In this document: piece after piece, positions 29,312 through 39,416 of the stretch | How positions within the stretch are numbered: position 1 is the first letter of the stretch | Layout of the letters: each line of letters starts with the position of its first letter | Source of the DNA: Gammaproteobacteria bacterium | GTDB lineage: Bacteria > Pseudomonadota > Gammaproteobacteria > Enterobacterales > Kangiellaceae | Length of the DNA: 64,000 bases | Assembly (NCBI GenBank): GCA_013373375.1 | Contig: JABXHY010000024.1 | Location: forward strand, 124,001-188,000 | Reading direction: 5' to 3' | Notes under the pieces: generated by a model | Database searches by the model: none | Seen by the model: the letters and a program-made list of their open reading frames with translations, nothing else | What the model was told of the DNA's origin: nothing | Position numbers and translations under genes: made by a program

Positions 29312-30163
29312 TCACCCAAAAATCACATCAGTTTGTCGACTTAATAAAATCAACTCTCCACTTTCAGACCAAATATTTGCTTGGGTATGTGAATATCCAT
29401 CAGTCGCTTGCAGCGTTTTTGCTTGATAACCGATCCACTGACTTGGTGGTAATTTTATTTCCGGTTGCAGGACGTCGACTTGCCAACTTAACGTACTGGC
29501 GGGTTTTGGCCACTTCAGCATCTGCAACACGGTCGGAGGCCACGCGTCAGCTAGTGCTACTATATGTGCGAGACTGATATTGGTAGGCACTTCTTTGAAT
29601 TTCATCCAACCATCAATATGGGAGTGTTTGCTTCCTGTAAATGGAAGTTTTCCGCTCTGGAAATCCAGTGTTATGTGTTTCAAAAACTTGGGTGTCACTC
29701 CTGGGATAATCGGTAAAAAGTTGCCTTTGCTTGCCGATTTGAGTGAGCATTGCTGATCACTTAATCGATTGATTTTAGAATCGCGACTTTTACCGTAACA
29801 AGCTTGTACCTGAACACAGGTCTGATTGTCTTGGGTTAAGCGGCCTTGTAATTGAGTAACGTTTTGACCATCTCTTAAATGCTCGATAGTAATTCGGCAA
29901 GGTTTTTCGATCTTCAAAGGCGCAATGAAATTCACATGTAATACTCTGAGAGGTCGCGGAGATTCGAGCTCAAAGTCCATGGCTCGCAAAATTGCTGCAG
30001 CACTTACACCACCAAATACCGTTCTACCTTGTGACCAAGATTTATCGAATGTCATATCTGCGTTATGACGACAGAGCTCGAAAATTTTATCGATGGAATT
30101 CATATCATTACTCGACGGAGTGAATCTTCTTCTTTCAATTAATGCCGCTTTTTGCTTTTCCAA
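29312..30163 (-). CDS. Acyl-CoA thioesterase (hotdog/TesB-like)
   Basis: SQGRTVFGGVSAAAILRAM, ADAWPPTVLQML, LSWQVDVLQPE, LLSRQTDVIFG; start may be MNSIDK (30103). Confidence 0.82.
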   Translation of the reverse strand: MEKQKAALIERRRFTPSSNDMNSIDKIFELCRHNADMTFDKSWSQGRTVFGGVSAAAILRAMDFELESPRPLRVLHVNFIAPLKIEKPCRITIEHLRDGQNVTQLQGRLTQDNQTCVQVQACYGKSRDSKINRLSDQQCSLKSASKGNFLPIIPGVTPKFLKHITLDFQSGKLPFTGSKHSHIDGWMKFKEVPTNISLAHIVALADAWPPTVLQMLKWPKPASTLSWQVDVLQPEIKLPPSQWIGYQAKTLQATDGYSHTQANIWSESGELILLSRQTDVIFG

Positions 30164-30327
30164 GTTCCACCGTACTGGTAGAAAGGCTCCTGTTTAAGTT
30201 TAAGCTGACAGCCCTTACAAACGAACATCCAACGTTTTCTTTGTTGAACAGATACTCTATATAATACCAAACAATTTGTTTCGCAGTGCTCACAATTTTT
30301 TTGACGAATTCTTTTTGTTGTATCCAT
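30139..30327 (-). CDS. Small zinc-finger-like conserved protein
   Basis: 62 aa; CEHC...C..C (CxxC pairs), basic C-terminus ending GGTWKSKKRH. Confidence 0.65.
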   Translation of the reverse strand: MDTTKRIRQKNCEHCETNCLVLYRVSVQQRKRWMFVCKGCQLKLKQEPFYQYGGTWKSKKRH

Positions 30328-30439
30328 TTAAATCAATTCATTTAAATTTATCTTTTAATAATTCGAGAAAGATTAATCGGCTGTTGTGCTTTACAAGTAC
30401 AAAGACAATTAAAAAGAATACTAAATGCAATGTATAAAA

Positions 30440-30748
30440 TTAATCTAAATAATTATCTTTGAGAGGAACTTCCATAAAGTTTTGGTGAGTTTTTTTGTTA
30501 GTGAGGCCAATCATTTCATCGTAAGCACTTTCATGGCGAAGCACCATTTGCTTATATTTAAAACCTCGAAACAATTTTTGCAGTTCTATGATGTTGAACG
30601 CTCTAATTAACTTGCCTTTATTATCAGCGATATAGAATTGCTCACCAGCGACTTCGACAGATGCTTGATACAAACTAATATCAATTGAGTGGATGACGAC
30701 TTTGTCGAATGGTTGTAAGTGAAAGAGTTGGGATGCTTGTAATAACAT
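30440..30748 (-). CDS. DUF6482-like small protein
   Basis: Pattern VHSIDISLYQASVEVAGEQFYIADNKGKLIRAFNI. Confidence 0.55.
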   Translation of the reverse strand: MLLQASQLFHLQPFDKVVIHSIDISLYQASVEVAGEQFYIADNKGKLIRAFNIIELQKLFRGFKYKQMVLRHESAYDEMIGLTNKKTHQNFMEVPLKDNYLD

Positions 30749-30797
30749 AATAATCTCCGTATTGGCTAAATACGCTAAGAATTATTATTTAGAGCGT

Positions 30798-31430
30798 TCA
30801 CTGACCCAATGCGAGCCAAACCCCAACGACTACCATGAGTGTTCCTGCAATGCGATTGACCCACTTTACATTACTTGAGTTCTTCAGAAGTTCGCGCAGC
30901 CATCGTCCACCAGATGCGTATAGCATTAAACAAATAAATTCACATAACAACATGATCAAAACAAGAACCGCGAGTTGCGGTGGCAAAGGCAGTTCGGAGT
31001 TAATAAAAGGCGGAAGGAGAGCCATTGTAAACGCCCAACCTTTAGGGTTGGCAATAGCCGTAATGAAGCCATGAGAGGCAAGCTTCAGGGAGCTTGTAGT
31101 CGAAAGATGACTCTCCTTAGATTGAAGAGAAAGATTCGTTTGCTTTCGCCACATTTGTATCCCTAAGTAAACTAAGAAAAGCCCTCCTGCCCATTTGAAT
31201 ACATTAAATAGGGTCGGGTAATTTAACATTACACTTGCAACGCCTACTACTGCTAACACGGCAACCAAACCCACACCAATAAGCTCCCCCCACATCATAG
31301 GCATTGTTCGTTTCACGCCAATGCTCATACCGAGAGACAGTGCTAGCGTCATACACATACCAGGGGTTGCCGAAACAAGGAAAAAAGTGGGTATAAAAAT
31401 CGAGATTAATGTCAGATCTATCATAGGCAC
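30798..31430 (-). CDS. LysE family translocator
   Basis: SATPGMCMTLALSLGMSIGVKRT, NPKGWAFTMALLPPFI, typical LysE/RhtB. Confidence 0.9.
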   Translation of the reverse strand: MPMIDLTLISIFIPTFFLVSATPGMCMTLALSLGMSIGVKRTMPMMWGELIGVGLVAVLAVVGVASVMLNYPTLFNVFKWAGGLFLVYLGIQMWRKQTNLSLQSKESHLSTTSSLKLASHGFITAIANPKGWAFTMALLPPFINSELPLPPQLAVLVLIMLLCEFICLMLYASGGRWLRELLKNSSNVKWVNRIAGTLMVVVGVWLALGQ

Positions 31431-31482
31431 TCCAATAAGAGTGCGCGACTATACCACAGTTGAAGGCTTCGATTTTAGAAAA

Positions 31483-32178
31483 TCAGTTTTGCTCTTTCTT
31501 TTTTTTGTCGATATTTTGTTGAGGCTTTTTCTCAGAGTTTTGGGGGGAAATTTGTTGTTGCTCTTTATTTTCGTTAGGGAGTGAATCTGAAGCTTTTGTC
31601 GCTATGGAAGGCTTAGTGCTAATAGCATCAAGAATGGAAAGTTGTGTTTGTAACAAAGGGAGCAGGTCTATCCAGTTTTCTTCGCCAGCCGAACCAGAAC
31701 TTACGGGAGCGACACGCAGATCGAGCAGCTCAAGGTAGCGAGTATGAGCTGGTAATGGCAATCTAAGTGCAAAATCAAACGGCTTTGCTGACTGCAAAAT
31801 ATCGTTGGCAATAGGTTTGACGTACATGCTGCTTAATAGAATTTTATTAGCGTCAATAAAATTAATTTTGAGAGCTTGTTCTTTTGGAGAATAATTCTCG
31901 AACTTAAAGCTTGCCTCAATGACCTGAGCCTTCAGTATTGAAATTAATGAATTGTTTTGTTGTATGTGGAGCACCAGAGTTTTTGGCTTGCCGGGTTGTT
32001 CTTTTGATTCTGCAGATGCGCTATCTGGTTGAGTTGTTCCAACAGAAGCTTGATTTTGTGTTTTTTGTTGAGCACTAGCTGTCTGATTCGAATAAAAGCT
32101 ACTAAGAACTAATATAAACACCAGAGAGTGCTTAGTAATTAAAAGTCGGGCTTTAGTTAGTGCAGTCATTAATTCCAT
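31483..32178 (-). CDS. Hypothetical secreted/anchored protein with Q/K-rich tail
   Basis: N-terminal hydrophobic segment; C-terminal NENKEQQQISPQNSEKKPQQNIDKKKKEQN. Confidence 0.5.
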   Translation of the reverse strand: MELMTALTKARLLITKHSLVFILVLSSFYSNQTASAQQKTQNQASVGTTQPDSASAESKEQPGKPKTLVLHIQQNNSLISILKAQVIEASFKFENYSPKEQALKINFIDANKILLSSMYVKPIANDILQSAKPFDFALRLPLPAHTRYLELLDLRVAPVSSGSAGEENWIDLLPLLQTQLSILDAISTKPSIATKASDSLPNENKEQQQISPQNSEKKPQQNIDKKKKEQN

Positions 32179-32415
32179 ATCTTAATTCTTTTTCGATGTC
32201 CCCACATACCTTCTGTTCAGCGAGTACGCAAAAGTTAAAAGGCTACAGACTGTGATGATGGAGGGCTTCTGAATAAACAAAGTGTAGCCCAACTCATCAT
32301 GAATTTGTGTGAATAAGGCACATTTCTGGATATTTTAACTCTTCCATTTACTGCCATGACCTGAATTTAGCTACACAGATAGTTGGGAGATTTAAAACTG
32401 TCATGGCTAGCACCA

Positions 32416-33387
32416 TTACAAAGTCTGAGCACGCGAGAGCCTATCAATTACGTCAAACCACTCGGGAATTTCTGGTGGTCGCTCAACCCAAATCTCACTG
32501 ACCGAGGCTTGCTCTAACTCGTAAAGTGCCCGATAAAATTCGCGGGCGTACTCGGATTTCACATTGGACAGTTTAATAATTTTTGTAATGTCGCAATGCA
32601 TTAAGTTTGAAACGCTGGAGTAATGGAGTAAGCCAATGTTTTTACTGGAACTTGGTGCTACAAAGTTTTTATTGTTAAATAATCGAACAGGTACATTTGG
32701 CTGATAGTGTACTTTTTTATTACCCGATACAGACTCTAAGTGATGTACTGGCTGAAGAATCGGCTGATTAAAATAAGGCTGCAATTCAATGGCAGATATT
32801 GGGCCACTTCGAAGAATAGTACACTGCTGCTCATCAATTCGAATGATAGTTGATTCAAGCCCGACAGCACACCGGCCTGCATCCAATATTGCGTCGATGT
32901 TACCGTCCAGGCCAGCAACAACTTGTTGTGCTGTTGTTGGGCTTAACTTTTGATAAGGATTTGCCGAGGGAGCCGCTACTGCGATTTGTGAAGATGCGAG
33001 AAGTTTGAGTAATTGAGGTTGCTTCGGGATTCGAATGCCAATGGTACTAAGTCCACCAGTTATTACACCCGACACTTGATGGTGTTTGTTAAAAAGTATT
33101 GTAAGAGGACCTGGCCAGAATGCTTCTGCCAAACGATAAGCGACCGGGGAAATATCAGTTGCCCAGTATTCAAGGTGATTAATATCGCTGATGTGGGTGA
33201 TTAGAGGATGATTGGCTGGACGACCTTTTGCTTTAAAAATATTGCTGACTGCCGTCGGGTTGCTGGCATCAGCTGCAAGGCCGTAAACAGTTTCGGTGGG
33301 TACTGCGACTAATTTTCCTTGCTTCAATAAATTCCCGGCCAATTCAATATCGTTTTGGTCATTTGCGTTGAGTCTTAGGGTTTTCAT
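32416..33387 (-). CDS. sua5: L-threonylcarbamoyladenylate synthase (Sua5/YrdC)
   Basis: GKLVAVPTETVYGLAADASNPTAVSNIFKAKGRPANHPLI; APSANPYQKLSPTTAQQV; two-domain length (323 aa). Confidence 0.93.
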   Translation of the reverse strand: MKTLRLNANDQNDIELAGNLLKQGKLVAVPTETVYGLAADASNPTAVSNIFKAKGRPANHPLITHISDINHLEYWATDISPVAYRLAEAFWPGPLTILFNKHHQVSGVITGGLSTIGIRIPKQPQLLKLLASSQIAVAAPSANPYQKLSPTTAQQVVAGLDGNIDAILDAGRCAVGLESTIIRIDEQQCTILRSGPISAIELQPYFNQPILQPVHHLESVSGNKKVHYQPNVPVRLFNNKNFVAPSSSKNIGLLHYSSVSNLMHCDITKIIKLSNVKSEYAREFYRALYELEQASVSEIWVERPPEIPEWFDVIDRLSRAQTL

Positions 33388-33469
33388 CTTTTACACCGCG
33401 CTTACACTGTTTCTTTGGGACTGTGGTTTATTTGTTTTGGATAAGTAAAATTGTTTTAATGAAAAAAGC

Positions 33470-34321
33470 TTATGGATTGCACCATTGGCATAATTCCGCT
33501 TTTGCTCGTTGTTCTTGATTAATATTCACCGCCACATGACCACATTCATCACAGGAAACTTCGTAACTTTGCGCAACACTGGTGGGCATTTCACAAATCT
33601 CGCATGGTAAACCTGGCTGAGGTTTTCCTTGCCAAAAATTAGGCCAGTTACATTCTGGGCAACGAGTCTTTAAACGCTCGACCATTTGCTCGGCAGCTTT
33701 TTCGATAGAGGCTTGTCGTTCTGGACAGTGCATGGCTCTGAAATCTGGCTCTATTGTAATTGATTTCAAAAGAGTACCCGATGACAGTAAAGTTGAGAGC
33801 TGGTGATGTAAATCTTCAGCGCCGACTATACCTTTTAATACGGCTTTTGGTGATTTTATAATCCAGCCTTGATTAGAGTCATAGTGTGCGAGTTCACTTT
33901 CCAATGCATTGATGCTTTCGAGTTTTGCTGGATCAATTGCTCTAATCGCAACGCTAGTTTCATACTTTGCTATTATTTCGAGTTGGCTTGGCGCATGGTG
34001 CAGTACCAGGTGTTCTGTGTTCCAATTGACGATACCCGGAAGAGGACCTCCACCAAAAGAACCTTCGCTGCCCAGACCGTAATCGGCTCCTGATAATTCA
34101 CAGGCGAGTTTGGCTTTTTTTCTTGCGCATTCGACAGGTGATAGAGTCCTTTCAATTTCTCCTGAAAAAGTGCCCAGCAAATCAGTGTCGTAACCTTCGA
34201 TTTCGATGACTTTTAAATTCAATGCTGCAAATTTTGGCGCGATAATCGTTCCTTTTGCATGCTTGGTCAGCAACGCAACTGTTGTTTTTTGTGTCGTGTC
34301 GAAATGAAACGCTTTACTCAC
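33470..34321 (-). CDS. DUF6671-like protein with C-terminal zinc ribbons
   Basis: GTFSGEIERTLSPVECARKKAKLACELSGADYGLGSEGSFGG; CPEC..C..C/CDEC..CQWC. Confidence 0.7.
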   Translation of the reverse strand: MSKAFHFDTTQKTTVALLTKHAKGTIIAPKFAALNLKVIEIEGYDTDLLGTFSGEIERTLSPVECARKKAKLACELSGADYGLGSEGSFGGGPLPGIVNWNTEHLVLHHAPSQLEIIAKYETSVAIRAIDPAKLESINALESELAHYDSNQGWIIKSPKAVLKGIVGAEDLHHQLSTLLSSGTLLKSITIEPDFRAMHCPERQASIEKAAEQMVERLKTRCPECNWPNFWQGKPQPGLPCEICEMPTSVAQSYEVSCDECGHVAVNINQEQRAKAELCQWCNP

Positions 34322-34342
34322 TTAAAAACCACTTTATCCAAA

Positions 34343-36814
34343 TCAATCATTTATTAATTGCCAACCAGACTTTATTTTTTTGTGTAAGTTTCCGGTTTCA
34401 TCTAACGCGAATAAAAACAACCATTGATTATAAACGAGATCTTGTACGACTTGATGTTGGTCGATAATTGCCGATATGGCATCAAGTGGTGCTTGTACAT
34501 AAACACTTAGTCTTAAAGGTCGGTGCATCCATTGCTTTCCATCGTGCAAACTTTGCATTGGCAAGCCAATTCTAAGGTCACCTCCATTGCCTTCGAATAC
34601 GCCTATATGCCCACCGACAACATTATGCAGCACCTTGTTACCAGATCCGTAGTGGCGATTGTCGGTTACAGATGCATTGTATTGCATATTAATCCAGTTC
34701 GTCACCAGCATAGGCGCCGTTAAAATTAATTCGAGTACTTTAAAATCGGTGTCTTTTTTCCAATAGTAATCGTGCAGAAACGTTCTTCCTGACAAGTCGA
34801 TATTTTTTGTTAAGTCTCGTGGCGCGACAATAAAGCTAGCATTATTGGCCAGTCCCCACTCTGGACGAATTTGCGACCAGTCGCGAGTTCGCTCTTCGAA
34901 AGCCTTGCTCCGTTGCTTGGCTGCAATATTAGCCTCGATACCAATATTTTGAGCTCGCTCTTGTTGAGCTTGTTGTTGCGCGGCTTCAAGCCAACTTTTG
35001 ATTTCATTGTCGACGTCTGCATCAGAAATGATTTCTATGCTGTCTTTGGTTGTGTTGTGCAGAGCAGGTAGAAAAGTTACTGACGCTAAATCGAGTCCTT
35101 CGGTCGCAAGAATTGATTGAACTTCGGGGTGATTTAATATTTGTGCTAAAACTTGGACATTAATCGAACCATTTTGTCCTCCACAAGCACCGCAATCTAA
35201 CCCGCAAGCATGAGGATTGTTTTGAGTTTGGCTGCCATGGCCAACTAATAAAACTGTGTCGGCAAAATGGGAAATACCCATTGCTCCTAAAATATTTTTA
35301 GCCAGTTCGGCTTGTTGCTTAATTGAAACTTGTTCGCCATTTTGAAACAGTTCCCACTGTTGGTGAGGGCGAGTGATATTTAAAGGATTAAAGTAATGAT
35401 GACCGATAAAGGTTTTTTTAACTAAGTCCCATGCCTTATAAAACCCTAATGCTTCGACCATACTAAAAGCAGAAGCGTCGCCTTGACTCCAGTTTTTAAA
35501 TCTGGCGGATTTTTCAAATTTGAAAGCAATCTTTTTATCGTCTTTCACAATATGCTTTGGCTTTTCTCTGACGGTTATTTTTGCCGGCAATAAACCGGGC
35601 AGCTGAGGACGTGAAAACTGCGAGCCAACTGGACGATACTCAATTGGTAGACCAAAAAATCCGGCGAAGCCAAAGGTTTCTATTGCTTGACTCTGAGCTT
35701 CAAGTGCTCTTCTGATAACTTCTGAACGGACATCAATACAAAACACTGCTTGAAGTGTAGGAGTAGACATTTCAGAAGCCTTAGTACTTATTGAAGACTC
35801 TGTGTTTACTGATGAGTCACCAGCTGAAATGCTTTTGTTAAATGACTGAAATGAATTTTTTAATTGTTGATTTAGATTCGATTGGTAGTGGAGCTCTACC
35901 GCACTCTGGCAAATGACAGCGGGTTCAATGGCTTTCAAATGTTGATTAAACAGCTGTTTGTAGTTTTTAAGTTGATCGCAAAAAGCGAAATGCATTTTTT
36001 TGAAGTTAGAGAATTTATTTTTATAGTGACGAAATAAAATAAGTTCCCATGCTAATCTTATCGCCAATATTTCTGTCATCTGACTAAGTGACTCACCTTT
36101 TAAGTTGGCTTGCCACTCACAATAAGCGATCCACGAAGCCCAGCCATTAACATGTAATAAAAGCGAGTGGCAATAAGCTTGAGTAACTTGGTTTGGTATA
36201 TCCATTTCGGTTAATGCAAGCAGGATAAGTTCTGAAGGGTCGTCTGGTAATTGCTGTACTTCGTTTAGCAATCCAGAATGGGACATTATGATCTCTATGC
36301 CCCTATCATGCTTTATCACTTCACGCCATTCTGTATATAAGTGCTCGCTGGTTAAATGATGATCTTTTTGAAAAAAGGCAGCACAAAATTGACTCACCTG
36401 GTGGGTGATTTCGTCACGCCATAATATACGGTTATTATGAACATCAAAATCGTCAATCCAGTCGCTGAAATTCTTCCAGAAATTAATTTGTTTAGTCGAG
36501 GTATTGAGCCAACCTTTAATATCGTCAAGGGTCCATGAACTGTTCTGATTTTTGATAGCGAGCGCAATGTCAGATTCATTAAATTTATTTTGTCTAAAAT
36601 CTTCCAGGTAGTCCGATCGTTTTCTTAAGCAGGAAATATTATAAATACTTTTAAGATAAGCCGCTGTTTCATGAAAAGACATCTGTCGCATTTGCCAAAA
36701 TGGGTTGACGGCAATCAACTGATCAAGTGGCCAGGTGGGTGCTATTTTATTGCAGGCATTTTCAACTTCGCGCATTACATGCGTTGTATCTTGTATGGAT
36801 TGTGCTGCGTTCAT
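34343..36814 (-). CDS. dabA: DabA (DUF2309/UPF0753), inorganic carbon uptake subunit
   Basis: VFCIDVRSEVIRRALE and GHGSQTQNNPHACGLDCGACGG zinc-site motifs; start MNAAQS with GGGAG RBS. Confidence 0.92.
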   Translation of the reverse strand: MNAAQSIQDTTHVMREVENACNKIAPTWPLDQLIAVNPFWQMRQMSFHETAAYLKSIYNISCLRKRSDYLEDFRQNKFNESDIALAIKNQNSSWTLDDIKGWLNTSTKQINFWKNFSDWIDDFDVHNNRILWRDEITHQVSQFCAAFFQKDHHLTSEHLYTEWREVIKHDRGIEIIMSHSGLLNEVQQLPDDPSELILLALTEMDIPNQVTQAYCHSLLLHVNGWASWIAYCEWQANLKGESLSQMTEILAIRLAWELILFRHYKNKFSNFKKMHFAFCDQLKNYKQLFNQHLKAIEPAVICQSAVELHYQSNLNQQLKNSFQSFNKSISAGDSSVNTESSISTKASEMSTPTLQAVFCIDVRSEVIRRALEAQSQAIETFGFAGFFGLPIEYRPVGSQFSRPQLPGLLPAKITVREKPKHIVKDDKKIAFKFEKSARFKNWSQGDASAFSMVEALGFYKAWDLVKKTFIGHHYFNPLNITRPHQQWELFQNGEQVSIKQQAELAKNILGAMGISHFADTVLLVGHGSQTQNNPHACGLDCGACGGQNGSINVQVLAQILNHPEVQSILATEGLDLASVTFLPALHNTTKDSIEIISDADVDNEIKSWLEAAQQQAQQERAQNIGIEANIAAKQRSKAFEERTRDWSQIRPEWGLANNASFIVAPRDLTKNIDLSGRTFLHDYYWKKDTDFKVLELILTAPMLVTNWINMQYNASVTDNRHYGSGNKVLHNVVGGHIGVFEGNGGDLRIGLPMQSLHDGKQWMHRPLRLSVYVQAPLDAISAIIDQHQVVQDLVYNQWLFLFALDETGNLHKKIKSGWQLIND

Positions 36815-36830
36815 TTGTTTTCTCCCAACC

Positions 36831-38342
36831 TTAATTATTTTCAACAGTGACTGATTTAGGTAATTGCACTGGGAAAAATTTTAGAGTCAACTTCGAGACC
36901 CACTCATCGAGATAAAATCCTGCATAAAGCTGTCCGTAAAGAACTTTAATCCATTTGCTGTCGCGTCGATATTTTAATAGCCAGCCAAATGTAAACAATA
37001 TAATAAATAGAATGCTCATCCATATATCAAGCCAGAGTGCTGGCTGTGTCGCAGGCAAAATCCAGTCTGCAGCAATATGTTTCAGAGTTAGATAACTCAC
37101 GACAACGGTAATCAGTAGTAGCCCACTGTGCCGCACTCGCCTAATTGTCCAAATGGGTTGTTGTTCCGCTAATAAAAATGTGAGGGCTCCAACCATAAGT
37201 ACCCAAGGGCTAATCCCAATCATAACGTCTGTTAAAAGTGCCGCCGAGACACAGGTAATCGCAGCAATTAAAAAGGCCAGGATCCACTGATATGTTTTGG
37301 GCGCGCGAAGAGGGGCGAGCTGCTGGTAAATATTATCGATAACGGCATTGCCGGAATTTAAAAACGCATGTGCTTTATACAGCGAATGAGCAATCAGGTG
37401 AAGGATGGCGAGTTGATAAAGTCCCAGAGCTACTTCAACTAACATTAGTCCCATTTGAGCCATTGTCGACCAGGCCAGGCGGACTTTAATACTTACCCGA
37501 GTGGTCATAATAAGCGCGGCTATAATTGTCGTGGTTCCTGCAAAAACGCCAATCATTATTTCTGCAATGGTCGACTTTTCTATGAGTGGCGCAAAGTTAA
37601 GTAATAGAAACCCGCCTAAATTGACAATTCCTGCGTGTAAAAGAGCTGATACTGGTGTAGGTGCCTCGACCACTTGAATCAACCAGCCATGTACCGGCAT
37701 TTGTGCGCATTTGGTGATGGCGGTAATGGTTAGTAGGCAAGCCGCAATCTGGTCGAACTGGCTTATTGGTCCGTTATCCAGATCAGTCAGAATAGCGGTG
37801 ATTAACCAGCTGTCATGCTCGAGCCAAAGGAGAACCGCTGCACTTAACAGCGCTGTTTCGGCAACTCGTGCAAACAGGAATTTCTTATGAGCGGCTAATG
37901 CTGCGCGAGGTCGATCGGGGTAAAACTTCAGTAGCCTATGGAGTGTAATACTGATGGTCATCCAGGCGGCAATCAAAAGTAACATGTGATTACTCATTAT
38001 CACGACGCTTATTGCTGCCAGAGCCGTAAGAATAAGGCTGTAAAACTGCTGAAGGTTTTTCTCTCCGGCCATGTAATGGCGCGAAAAGCGAACCACAATA
38101 ATGCCGACCAAGCCGCTTAGGCAAAGCATTGTGAATACCAGTGGGGATAATCTTAGCCAGGTATGCTGATGGTTCAGGTTATCAGTCATCCATAAGCCAG
38201 TGGCAGTTAGTAGAACCAATAGCACCAGTGACATAGTGAAAGAGGCAATCTGTGTATAACGCCGATCCCTGTTGGTAAGCCAGCGGATAGAGATCGCGCC
38301 CAGCAGCAGTAAACAGGGTATTGCCAACAGGATGAGTGTCAT
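36831..38342 (-). CDS. dabB: DabB (NuoL-like proton-conducting subunit)
   Basis: NuoL/MrpA-like (MPVHGWLIQVVEAPTPVSALLHAGIVNLGGFLLLNFAPL) directly upstream of dabA. Confidence 0.92.
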   Translation of the reverse strand: MTLILLAIPCLLLLGAISIRWLTNRDRRYTQIASFTMSLVLLVLLTATGLWMTDNLNHQHTWLRLSPLVFTMLCLSGLVGIIVVRFSRHYMAGEKNLQQFYSLILTALAAISVVIMSNHMLLLIAAWMTISITLHRLLKFYPDRPRAALAAHKKFLFARVAETALLSAAVLLWLEHDSWLITAILTDLDNGPISQFDQIAACLLTITAITKCAQMPVHGWLIQVVEAPTPVSALLHAGIVNLGGFLLLNFAPLIEKSTIAEIMIGVFAGTTTIIAALIMTTRVSIKVRLAWSTMAQMGLMLVEVALGLYQLAILHLIAHSLYKAHAFLNSGNAVIDNIYQQLAPLRAPKTYQWILAFLIAAITCVSAALLTDVMIGISPWVLMVGALTFLLAEQQPIWTIRRVRHSGLLLITVVVSYLTLKHIAADWILPATQPALWLDIWMSILFIILFTFGWLLKYRRDSKWIKVLYGQLYAGFYLDEWVSKLTLKFFPVQLPKSVTVENN

Positions 38343-38423
38343 CTTTTACGCCCTTGATTCTTTAGTCAGACCGATTATTATTCAATTGAACCGGTAAGTA
38401 AAATATAATAAATTTAATAAAAC

Positions 38424-38440
38424 GTTCAGTATTAGTGAAC
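38424..38440 (+). promoter_or_regulatory. Candidate LysR-type operator (T-N11-A dyad) GTTCA-GTATTAG-TGAAC
   Basis: Perfect 5-bp arms with TCA-N7-TGA core in the dabB/lysR divergent intergenic region. Confidence 0.4.
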
Positions 38441-38448
38441 AATTAAAG

Positions 38449-39342
38449 ATGCCAAGACTTAATTATCATCACCTGTACTATTTCTGGCGCGTTGCGAGAG
38501 AAGGCAACCTAACGGCTGTTGCTAAGTCACTGCACCTGTCGCAATCGGCGTTATCGATGCAAATAAAGCAATTGGAGGAAAGCTGCGGTTTTGCTTTATT
38601 CGAACGCGTTGGCCGCAGACTGGAGCTGACGGATAAAGGTCAGCAACTGTTGCGTCATGCTACGGATATTTTTGTGAAAGGAGAGCAGCTCGAAACGCTT
38701 ATAAAATCAGGTATGGCATCGACTCACCCCCAGCTAAAAGTAGGTGTTGTTTCGACCATGTCGCGAAACTTTATTGATGAGTTTGTTGCACCATTACTTA
38801 ACCTTCCAGATCGCAAATTATCACTCGTTGCTGGTAGTCACGATTACTTACTGGCGGAGCTGGCGGAGCATCGACTGGATTTACTGTTAAGTAACACAGG
38901 TATAATACATGAGGCCATGGGCGCTGACTGGCAAGTTCAGCTTTTATCACGTCAGCCGGTCACTATAGTGGGACCTGTAACTCATCAATTAAACCGATCT
39001 TTTCCTGATGGGTTTGAACATTGGCGTTGGGTTTTGCCTGGCCCTAATACCGAAATTCGAAAATCCTTTAATGCATTTTGTGCCATGCACAGTTTTGAGC
39101 CGAATATTATTGCAGAGTCAGATGACATGGCGATGTTACGATTGCTTGCACGGGACAGCCACGGTCTAGCTGTGGTGCCTAGAATCGTTGTTATTGACGA
39201 AATAAAACAGCAGCAATTGGCGGAAGTAGCGCCATTGCCCAATGTTTTTGAATATTTTTATGCGGTATCGATTAAAGATTGGGTCGCGCCGGAAACACTT
39301 GCATTCCTGTACGATCGTCCGCAGTATAAACAAACCTTTTAA
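38449..39342 (+). CDS. LysR family transcriptional regulator, divergent from dabBA
   Basis: MPRLNYHHLYYFWRVAREGNLTAVAKSLHLSQSALSMQIKQLEESCGFALFERVGRRLELTDKG. Confidence 0.93.
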   Translation: MPRLNYHHLYYFWRVAREGNLTAVAKSLHLSQSALSMQIKQLEESCGFALFERVGRRLELTDKGQQLLRHATDIFVKGEQLETLIKSGMASTHPQLKVGVVSTMSRNFIDEFVAPLLNLPDRKLSLVAGSHDYLLAELAEHRLDLLLSNTGIIHEAMGADWQVQLLSRQPVTIVGPVTHQLNRSFPDGFEHWRWVLPGPNTEIRKSFNAFCAMHSFEPNIIAESDDMAMLRLLARDSHGLAVVPRIVVIDEIKQQQLAEVAPLPNVFEYFYAVSIKDWVAPETLAFLYDRPQYKQTF

Positions 39343-39416
39343 TGGTGTTTATCGGCCATTTGAACCTTTCACACACTGTTATTTAAATATGATGTAAATC
39401 GGAGAGTCGATTTTTT

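Noticed and set aside
29281-29312. AATGGTTAAC...GTTAACCATT inverted repeat as novel operator
   Set aside because: Lies between convergent genes; most simply a weak terminator, without a T-tract
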